A DNA stretch of 64,000 nucleotides, taken from Ruegeria sp. EL01. GTDB lineage: Bacteria; Pseudomonadota; Alphaproteobacteria; Rhodobacterales; Rhodobacteraceae. The stretch is from contig NZ_OMPS01000001.1 of NCBI RefSeq assembly GCF_900313035.1, forward strand, positions 186,001 through 250,000. Direction: 5' to 3'. Below the pieces are notes generated by a model. That model searched no databases. It was not told where the DNA came from and saw only the letters and a program-made list of their open reading frames with translations. Of the stretch, positions 57,836-64,000 are shown piece by piece. The translations under genes and the position numbers were made by a program. Every line of letters begins with the position of its first letter. Within the stretch, counting starts at the first letter, position 1.

Positions 57836-59299
57836 TTAGGCAATAGCCAGTTGAACGGGAGTGTCAGCTTCCGCGTCGTTTTCGAGGAAGAACCGACGCA
57901 GCAGGTTTTGGGCGGACAGCATTCGATAGTCAGACGATGCACGCCAATCGGTGAGAGGGCTGAAATCCTCAGCCAGTGCCGCAGCGGCGGCATCAAAACT
58001 CTCGCGCGACCAGGGTTGACCGTTCAGCGCCGCCTCAGCTGCTGATGCACGCTTGGGTGTGGCGGCCATGCCGCCGAATGCGATGCGCGCATTGTTGATG
58101 ACGCCATCTACAACCGTCATGTGGAACCCGGCCGCCACGGACGAGATGTCCTCGTCACGACGTTTGGAAATCTTGTAGGCCGCATTCAAATCGTTGGGTC
58201 CGGGCAAGGGCACATGGATGCTTGCGACAAACTCATCGGGTTGGCGGTCCTGCTTGCCATAGTCGATGAAGAAATCAGCCAAAGGCAGCGTCCTGCTTTC
58301 GGAACCGCGCCGCAGCGTGATTTCCGCACCAAGCGCGATGAGAACCGGCGGCGTATCCCCGATGGGGGAACCGTTGGCGATGTTCCCACCGACAGTTCCC
58401 ATATTCCGCACCTGCCACCCTGCGATGCGATCCCAATAGGAGGGCAGGTGTGGCAAGTGCTTTGACAGGAGTTCTTGGCAATCGGTGTAGCTGGCGCCAG
58501 CACCGATCAGGAGGAGCGAACCCTGTCTTTTGACGGTTTTCAGATCTTCGAGATGACCTGTGAAAATGGCAGGCCCAATATTGCGCAGGAACTTGGTGAC
58601 CCAAAGACCCACATCCGTGGCACCGGCCACAATCGTTGCATTTGGATAGGCTTGTAGGCACTCGGCAAGATCATCAACGCTGGAAGGAATAATGCTGAGG
58701 CTATCCGCTGGACCGGAGACAATGCGTCGCCCGTCCTTATAGTCTGCCAGACGCGCGGTCATGGTTTCACGTTCGGTATTCAGGTGGTCCGACGCGGGTG
58801 TTCCATAGCGGCTGACAGCGACTGCGGCACGGATGATCGGTTCGTACCCGGTGCAGCGACACAGGTTACCCTGCAGCGCGGTTTCGACCTGCGCCTCGGT
58901 TGGCTCGGGTGTCTGCATCCAAAGTGCGTACAACGCCATGACGAACCCCGGAGTGCAGAAACCGCACTGGCTGCCGTGATGATCGATCATGGCCTTTTGA
59001 ACCGGGTGCAGACGACCATCGGGGCCTGACAGGTGTTCGACTGTTACGACGTGACACCCATCGACTGAGGCAAGAAACCGGATGCACGCGTTCACCGGCA
59101 TGTAGGCCAGGCCAGCGTCTCCAAGACGTCCGACGAGTACGGTGCAAGCCCCACAATCCCCTTCGGCACAGCCTTCCTTCGTACCTGTCAGGCGACGCTC
59201 TATCCGCAGAAAGTCCAGAAGTGTCTGATCTGCTGATACGTCTGGGACGGACACATCCTTGCCATTGAGGACAAATTGGATGTTGGTGCGATGCATCAT
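57836..59299 (-). CDS. xdhA: Xanthine dehydrogenase small subunit (Fe-S/FAD)
   Basis: 487 aa. N-terminal 2Fe-2S ferredoxin Cys: KEGCAEGDCGACTVLVG; second 2Fe-2S: QCGFCTPGFVMALYALW and NLCRCTGYEPIIRAAV; then a FAD-binding domain (NATIVAGATDVGLWVTKFL, GGNIANGSPIGDTPPVLIAL). Carries electrons from XdhB to NAD. First gene of the reverse xdhABC-permease operon, divergent from a LysR gene. Confidence 0.95.
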   Translation of the reverse strand: MMHRTNIQFVLNGKDVSVPDVSADQTLLDFLRIERRLTGTKEGCAEGDCGACTVLVGRLGDAGLAYMPVNACIRFLASVDGCHVVTVEHLSGPDGRLHPVQKAMIDHHGSQCGFCTPGFVMALYALWMQTPEPTEAQVETALQGNLCRCTGYEPIIRAAVAVSRYGTPASDHLNTERETMTARLADYKDGRRIVSGPADSLSIIPSSVDDLAECLQAYPNATIVAGATDVGLWVTKFLRNIGPAIFTGHLEDLKTVKRQGSLLLIGAGASYTDCQELLSKHLPHLPSYWDRIAGWQVRNMGTVGGNIANGSPIGDTPPVLIALGAEITLRRGSESRTLPLADFFIDYGKQDRQPDEFVASIHVPLPGPNDLNAAYKISKRRDEDISSVAAGFHMTVVDGVINNARIAFGGMAATPKRASAAEAALNGQPWSRESFDAAAAALAEDFSPLTDWRASSDYRMLSAQNLLRRFFLENDAEADTPVQLAIA

Positions 59300-59413
59300 G
59301 GAATTCTCCCTCTGCCACTGCCTTACGGTGGGTGGTCAGTAGAACCATAGAAGCAAAGATTGAGTCGGAAAATCGTCGCAAATGGCAAATACTTTCAACA
59401 GAACATTGAAAAA

Positions 59414-59437
59414 GAAAGATGCGTGACGCATTCTTTC
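59414..59437. promoter_or_regulatory. Near-perfect inverted repeat, probable LysR site
   Basis: Core palindrome ATGCGT-G-ACGCAT (59419-59431) flanked by GAAAG and CTTTC, in the xdhA/LysR intergenic region (59300-59454). Likely the LysR-binding site for control of xdh; the promoter details are not resolved. Confidence 0.65.
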
Positions 59438-59454
59438 CCCATCGGGAGGAATGA

Positions 59455-60357
59455 ATGTCTTATATCGAAAGCCTGCGGGTCTTTGTCAGAGTGATGGAGC
59501 TCGGAAGCATCACGTCTGGTGGGCGCGATCTGAGGTTGACGCCCGCAGTGGCCAGCAAACGGTTGAAAGAACTGGAGAACCATCTGGGCGTGCGCCTTTT
59601 CAACAGAACAACCCGATCGATGACACCGACCGAAGTTGGAACGGTCTTTTACGACGAAGCCAAGGCTGTTCTGTTGGCTCTCGATCACGCCGAGGCGCGT
59701 GTCGCCAGCTTTTCGGACGCCCCGCGAGGTGCAATCCGCATCACTTCGCCACTGGGTGTCGGGCGTAGAATCGTTGCGCCGCTGGTCCCGGAATTCTCCG
59801 ATCGCTATCCGGAAACAGAGATTCGCATGCGTCTGTCCGACCGCAAGGTGGACATTATGGCCGACGGGCTGGACATCGCGTTTTTTATTGGAGAGCCCGG
59901 TGACTCTACGATGAAACTACGGAAGTTCGCGGATTGTGATCGTGTTCTGTGCGCTTCACCGGAGTACTTATCCCAGTTTGGCGTGCCCAGGACACCTGAT
60001 GACTTATTGCACACACCCCACAACTGCCTCTTGCTGCGCTATCCAAGATCACCAGAATACTTCTGGACTCTCGGCACCGACATGGGGCCACGAAAGCTCG
60101 AAGTTCGGGGCAAGTACGATGCTGACGACGGTGACGTGCTGACCGATTGGGCCTTGGCCGGCAGAGGGATTGTTAACAAGCCGCGCTTTGATGTGCGGGA
60201 GTATCTTGAGGATGGCCGGTTGGTCGAGGTCCTGCCCGAGACGCCCCCATTACCAACGATTTTCGGGTGCCTGTACCCTCACAAAAAGCTTCAGGATCCG
60301 AAAGTACGTCTGTTTGTTGAGCATGTCGCGAAACACAGCAAACGATTTTTCGGGTAG
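59455..60357 (+). CDS. LysR regulator, xdh-linked (copy 1)
   Basis: 300 aa. HTH: YIESLRVFVRVMELGSITSG, GRDLRLTPAVASKRLKELEN; effector domain with GVGRRIVAPLVPEFSDRYPE and YDADDGDVLTDWALAGRGI. Divergent from xdhA with a palindrome between; a probable activator of the xdh operon. GGGAGGA precedes ATG. Clearly paralogous to the LysR at 61757. Confidence 0.9.
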   Translation: MSYIESLRVFVRVMELGSITSGGRDLRLTPAVASKRLKELENHLGVRLFNRTTRSMTPTEVGTVFYDEAKAVLLALDHAEARVASFSDAPRGAIRITSPLGVGRRIVAPLVPEFSDRYPETEIRMRLSDRKVDIMADGLDIAFFIGEPGDSTMKLRKFADCDRVLCASPEYLSQFGVPRTPDDLLHTPHNCLLLRYPRSPEYFWTLGTDMGPRKLEVRGKYDADDGDVLTDWALAGRGIVNKPRFDVREYLEDGRLVEVLPETPPLPTIFGCLYPHKKLQDPKVRLFVEHVAKHSKRFFG

Positions 60358-60366
60358 CGCTCAGAG

Positions 60367-60396
60367 ACAAAAAAACTGGGCGAGAGCACCCAGTTA
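60367..60396 (-). terminator. Intrinsic terminator of puuD
   Basis: Read on the reverse strand: stem AACTGGG...CCCAGTT with an eight-base loop (60374-60395), then a T-run (complement of the A-run at 60369-60375). It lies about 28 bases beyond the puuD stop and between the convergent genes, so it may also serve the LysR gene. Confidence 0.75.
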
Positions 60397-60422
60397 TCTA
60401 TCATATCTCTGATAGAAGGCGT

Positions 60423-61655
60423 TTATTGATCTCGGACTTCGCGCACCCATGCAATGATTTTCTCGCGCGCTTCTTCATCCATTTGAACCGCCGATGGCGG
60501 CGGCATCGCGTGGCTGATCCCGGCTTGCAGATAGATCTGGTCAGCTTGTCGGGCCACATCACCCGGTGTTTCGAGATAAACCTTCTTCGGCGCCCATTTC
60601 ATGCTGCCATAGACCGGCTCGCGTGCATGACACATCGAACAATTGCCCAAGACCGTGTCGTAGGCCTCTTCGAAGCCCGCGGCTGACGCATATTTCTGCT
60701 CATATGGCGTCAGTTCGCGCGCTTCGGCGTCTTCCCATGTTTCACTGTTTCTGACCGAAGACAGCCAGGCGATGACGATCATAAGCAGAACCGTGACAGC
60801 CCAGGTCCAGTGCGGGCCCTTTCCGGTTGCGTGCATCGTGTTGAAGTAATGCCGGATGGTCACGCCTGTCAGGAAGATCAAGCTGGCGATGATCCACGAG
60901 TACTCGGTTCCAAAGGCTAGCGGATAATGGTTCGACAGCATCAGGAATACGACCGGCAAAGTCAGATAGTTATTGTGCGTGGAACGCACCTTGGCGATCT
61001 TCCCATACTTGGCGTCCGGTGTACGTCCGGCCTTGAGGTCTTCGACCACGATCCGCTGGTTCGGCATGATCTGAAAGAACACGTTGGCTGTCATGATCGT
61101 CGCGGTGAAGGCTCCAAGATGCAAAAGCGCGGCGCGGCCCGTAAAGATTTGGTTGTAGCCCCAGGACATGATCACCAGGATCACGAACAACAGCAGCATC
61201 AAAACGGTCGGATGATCGCTCAACTTCGATTTACACATCTGATCGTAAAGCAACCAGCCAATGGTCAGCGATCCGCCAGAGATCAGGATCCCCTGCCAAA
61301 GCGCCAGATCCACCTTGGTCGGATCAAGCAGGAACAGTTCGCCACCAACCCAGTAAATGATCATGAGCAACGCCGCACCTGAGAGCCACGTCGTGTAACT
61401 CTGCCATTTGTGCCAGGTTAGGTGCTCGGGCATCCGGGTGGGCGCCACCAGATATTTGACGGTGTGATAGAACCCGCCCCCATGCACTTCCCATTCTTCG
61501 CCGTAAGCCCCATCCGGCAGAGCGGGATTCGGCTTTAGCATGAGGTCAAGCGCGATAAAGTAGAATGACGCCCCAATCCACGCCATCGCAGTGATCACAT
61601 GCAGCCAGCGGACGGAAAAGGCGATCCATTCCCACATTACGGCTAGGTCATACAT
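60423..61655 (-). CDS. puuD: Urate hydroxylase PuuD with cytochrome c domain
   Basis: 410 aa. N-terminal membrane domain of the PuuD (DUF989) type: FSVRWLHVITAMAWIGASFY and several further helices (about eight), then a C-terminal cytochrome c domain with CSMCHAREP at 339-343 and Met ligand in SHAMPPPSAV. It oxidises urate to 5-hydroxyisourate in the inner membrane, passing electrons to the chain and not to oxygen directly. Its product is the substrate of the HIU hydrolase at 62682. Confidence 0.92.
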   Translation of the reverse strand: MYDLAVMWEWIAFSVRWLHVITAMAWIGASFYFIALDLMLKPNPALPDGAYGEEWEVHGGGFYHTVKYLVAPTRMPEHLTWHKWQSYTTWLSGAALLMIIYWVGGELFLLDPTKVDLALWQGILISGGSLTIGWLLYDQMCKSKLSDHPTVLMLLLFVILVIMSWGYNQIFTGRAALLHLGAFTATIMTANVFFQIMPNQRIVVEDLKAGRTPDAKYGKIAKVRSTHNNYLTLPVVFLMLSNHYPLAFGTEYSWIIASLIFLTGVTIRHYFNTMHATGKGPHWTWAVTVLLMIVIAWLSSVRNSETWEDAEARELTPYEQKYASAAGFEEAYDTVLGNCSMCHAREPVYGSMKWAPKKVYLETPGDVARQADQIYLQAGISHAMPPPSAVQMDEEAREKIIAWVREVRDQ

Positions 61656-61756
61656 GGCTTAGCTCCTAAGATTCTTTAGTTCCGGGCACTCTATGCGAGA
61701 CTGTTTTGTTCTGGTATTGCCGGTAAAGACCAAGCAGTATCAAAAAATGCAAAAAA

Positions 61757-62677
61757 ATGTCCTACCTTGATAACATCAGAACCTTTGTCCGGGTCTACGA
61801 ACTGGGCAGCATGTCCGCCGCAGGCCGTGACCTTAGGGTTTCACCAGCTGTAACCTCGGCACGAATATCGCAATTGGAAGAGCATCTAGGAGTGCGATTA
61901 TTCCAGCGTACGACACGCAGCCTAACGCCGACCGAGCAGGGAAAATCTTTCTATCGCGGGGCGGCAGAGATCCTAGAAGCGGTGGATCGCGCTGAAGCTC
62001 AGATCGTGAACATTACAGAGAACCTGAAAGGGTCACTCTACGTCGCGGCGCCATTGGGTGTCGGGCGGCGATTGATAGCGCCGCAAGTGCCAAAGTTTCT
62101 AGCTGAGTATCCAGAAGTGAGTGTTCGGCTACGATTGACCGACCGAAAGGTGGATCTGACCACAGAAGGCCTGGACTTGGCGTTTTTTCTTGGTCAGCCA
62201 GAGGACAGCAACTTGCGTATCCGCAAGATTGCGGATGTTGAAAGAGTTCTTTGTGCGTCTCCGAAATACATCAAGAAACGTGGGATGCCGAAAAGCGGCG
62301 AGGAATTGATCGCCGATGAACATGAGTGCCTTAACTTACGCTTTCCAGGTGCGCCCGAATTTCAATGGCTCTTGAGAACCGATACAGGACCAAAACGGTT
62401 CCGCGTCTCTGGACGCTACGAGTCAGACGACGGCGACGTGCTTACGGACTGGGCGCTTGCCGGTCATGGCATTGCGTTAAAACCAATATTTGAGATTGCT
62501 CAGCATCTTAAGGCAGGAAATCTAGTTTCAGTGGCGGAAAAAACGCCGCCGGAACCGATTCAAATGGCATGTCTGTTTACGCATCGCCGTATGCAGGACC
62601 CCAAAACGCGGCTTTTCATGGAGTTCATAATAGAACGTATTGGATCATCGATAGCCGCAGCAAATACGTCTCGCTAG
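61757..62677 (+). CDS. LysR regulator, purine-linked (copy 2)
   Basis: 306 aa. HTH: YLDNIRTFVRVYELGSMSAA, GRDLRVSPAVTSARISQLEE; shared motifs with copy 1: GVRLFQRTTRSLTPTE, APLGVGRRLIAPQVPKF, DDGDVLTDWALAGHGI. Divergent from puuD, so likely controls it. Its short leader (about five As before ATG) gives no strong ribosome-binding site. Confidence 0.88.
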   Translation: MSYLDNIRTFVRVYELGSMSAAGRDLRVSPAVTSARISQLEEHLGVRLFQRTTRSLTPTEQGKSFYRGAAEILEAVDRAEAQIVNITENLKGSLYVAAPLGVGRRLIAPQVPKFLAEYPEVSVRLRLTDRKVDLTTEGLDLAFFLGQPEDSNLRIRKIADVERVLCASPKYIKKRGMPKSGEELIADEHECLNLRFPGAPEFQWLLRTDTGPKRFRVSGRYESDDGDVLTDWALAGHGIALKPIFEIAQHLKAGNLVSVAEKTPPEPIQMACLFTHRRMQDPKTRLFMEFIIERIGSSIAAANTSR

Positions 62678-62681
62678 GCCC

Positions 62682-63035
62682 TCAGCTGCCGCGATAGGTC
62701 GAGTAACCAAACGGCGAAAGTAGCAACGGTACGTGGTAATGCGAATGTTCGGACATCCCGAAGTGGATCGGGATGACGTCCAGAAAACGTGGGTCTTCAG
62801 GCGGAGTGCCGGAGGCATCGAGGTATTCTCCAGCATAGAAGATCAGTTCGTATTCGCCTGCTAAAAACTCTGCTTCGGGCAGAATTTGTTCATCCGTCCT
62901 GCCATCGTCATTGGTGACAAGAGCTTTCAGCAACGTGCGGTTTGCGCCCTCGATGCGAAAAAGCTCGATTTTTAACCCTTCGGCAGGGCACCCCCGCGCC
63001 GTATCCAGAACATGGGTTGTTAGGTAACCGGTCAT
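62682..63035 (-). CDS. uraH: 5-hydroxyisourate hydrolase
   Basis: 117 aa. TGYLTTHVLDTARGCPAEGL (catalytic His in the first block), HYHVPLLLSPFGYSTYRGS with the terminal YRGS that defines HIU hydrolases of the transthyretin family. It hydrolyses 5-hydroxyisourate, the PuuD product. Divergent from puuE. Cytosolic. Confidence 0.95.
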   Translation of the reverse strand: MTGYLTTHVLDTARGCPAEGLKIELFRIEGANRTLLKALVTNDDGRTDEQILPEAEFLAGEYELIFYAGEYLDASGTPPEDPRFLDVIPIHFGMSEHSHYHVPLLLSPFGYSTYRGS

Positions 63036-63181
63036 TTGCGCTACTCCTCAAGTTATACGATTACTAATCTGTTTTCCTCCCAGGGGGCAAAGGCAGTCTA
63101 TTCGAAGCTGCTTTCTGAATTTTTTGAAAAACATCTCAGATTATCTGGGGTATTGATCAAAAGAAGAAAAAGGAAATTGAT

Positions 63182-64000
63182 GTGACGCGCTATCCACGAG
63201 ACATGACCGGCTATGGGGGGCAAGTACCTAAAGCCAACTGGCCCAATGATGCCAAGATCGCGGTTCAGATTGTACTGAACTATGAGGAAGGCGGCGAAAA
63301 CAACGTCTTGCACGGCGATGCCACGTCCGAAGCGTTCCTGTCCGAGATCACTGGTGCTGCCCCGTGGTCAGGGCAGAGGCACTGGAACATGGAGTCGATT
63401 TACGAGTATGGTAGCCGCGCCGGGTTTTGGCGCGTGCATCACCTTTTACAGGACTTGCCAGTAACTGTTTACGGCGTTGCCACAGCATTGGCCCGAGCAC
63501 CGGCGCAGGTAGCAGCAATGAAGTATGCCGGTTGGGAGATCGCCAGCCATGGCCTGAAGTGGATTGAACACAAGGACATGGACGCGGAAGAAGAGCGTGC
63601 TCAGATCCGTGAAGCAGTCCGGCTGCACACTGAGGTCACGGGCCAGCCGCCGCGTGGTTGGTACACAGGCCGCTGTTCGATGAATACGGTCGATCTGGCC
63701 GCTGAGGAAGGTGACTTTGCCTATATCGCTGACAGCTACTCCGACGATCTGCCGTATTGGGTTAAGGCAGGAGGCAAGGATCAGCTGATCATGCCCTATA
63801 CGATGGATTGCAACGACATGCGTTTTGCGATCCAGGCCGGATACACAAACGGCGAGCAGTTCGAAAGCTATCTGAAGGACAGCTTTGACATGCTCTATGC
63901 CGAGGGTGAAGCCGGCGCGCCGAAAATGCTCTCGATTGGACTGCACTGCCGTTTGATTGGTCGCCCGGGTCGTGCCATGGCGCTGAAACGTGCGCTGGAC
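63182..64000 (+). CDS. puuE: Allantoinase PuuE (partial, runs off window)
   Basis: GTG 63182 with AAGGAA seven bases before it; the reading frame is open to the window end (at least 273 aa). TRYPRDMTGYGGQVPKANWP, AVQIVLNYEEGGENNVLHGD, EIASHGLKWIEHKDMD (metal His), and YTGRCSMNTVDLAAEEGDF are the PuuE polysaccharide-deacetylase-type allantoinase pattern. It opens allantoin to allantoate. The C-terminus and downstream gene (often an OHCU decarboxylase) are outside the window. Confidence 0.93.
   Translation, partial: MTRYPRDMTGYGGQVPKANWPNDAKIAVQIVLNYEEGGENNVLHGDATSEAFLSEITGAAPWSGQRHWNMESIYEYGSRAGFWRVHHLLQDLPVTVYGVATALARAPAQVAAMKYAGWEIASHGLKWIEHKDMDAEEERAQIREAVRLHTEVTGQPPRGWYTGRCSMNTVDLAAEEGDFAYIADSYSDDLPYWVKAGGKDQLIMPYTMDCNDMRFAIQAGYTNGEQFESYLKDSFDMLYAEGEAGAPKMLSIGLHCRLIGRPGRAMALKRALD

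Overview
The window looks like chromosomal or large-replicon DNA of a marine alphaproteobacterium of the Rhodobacteraceae (Roseobacter group). The grounds are moderate-to-high GC codon use, a MauG-like di-haem protein, DUF1127, UgpC-type sugar ABC and XdhABC/PuuD/PuuE purine genes of roseobacter type, many LysR/MarR/AraC regulators, and IS/Tn families common in that group. This is an inference from protein character, not from a marker gene. No rRNA, tRNA or CRISPR array was seen.

Layout. (1) 215-6287: a tight forward operon coding a homocysteine S-methyltransferase-family enzyme, an FAD/NAD(P)H monooxygenase, a DUF1127 peptide, a di-haem cytochrome c peroxidase/MauG protein, a secreted protein of unknown function, a possible small ORF, a cupin-like protein and a glutathione S-transferase; its substrate is not evident. 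(2) 6385-13850: stress- and regulator-rich genes (MarR, CatB/Vat-type acetyltransferase, outer-membrane barrel, S41 peptidase, DUF1992, MerR/DUF2938, WYL regulator/RidA). It holds clear operators, including one 15-bp palindrome present twice, 4 kb apart. (3) 14250-17893: a cargo-free Tn3-family transposon next to an IS5-family remnant. (4) 18294-34067: a sugar or sugar-acid uptake and catabolism locus. Its reverse arm carries ABC ATPase, sialidase-fold protein, aldehyde dehydrogenase, two permeases and a Tat-exported binding protein. Its forward arm carries a GlxA-type AraC regulator, DapA-family lyase, aldehyde dehydrogenase, 2-hydroxyacid dehydrogenase, enolase-superfamily dehydratase, a 2-oxoglutarate-semialdehyde-type dehydrogenase and a second sialidase-fold protein. 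The natural reading is import, cleavage or activation, oxidation, dehydration, and entry to 2-oxoglutarate or pyruvate.

(5) 34133-47709: accessory genes. An IS6 element truncates a GNAT gene. Then come SnoaL-like and DUF6653 genes, an AraC regulator beside an operon of a deiodinase-like redoxin, a small membrane protein and an ATC-hydrolase-like protein, two DMT exporters, Nudix plus GNAT, LysR, and Lrp with PhzF/SnoaL/RidA/LysE, then MarR/GFA. Small repeats and a MITE lie between them. (6) 48255-52861: a nest of mobile elements. A tyrosine-recombinase fragment abuts a Tni-type (TniA-TniB-TniQ) transposon of 3,662 bp, whose other end abuts an IS5-family remnant that is itself inserted in a broken IS6-family transposase gene. 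(7) 52975-64000: purine degradation (NCS2 purine permease, XdhC, XdhB, XdhA, urate hydroxylase PuuD, hydroxyisourate hydrolase, allantoinase PuuE cut by the window end) with two paralogous LysR regulators.

Starts were chosen by ribosome-binding sites where visible. Functions come from reading motifs by eye; no database search was run.
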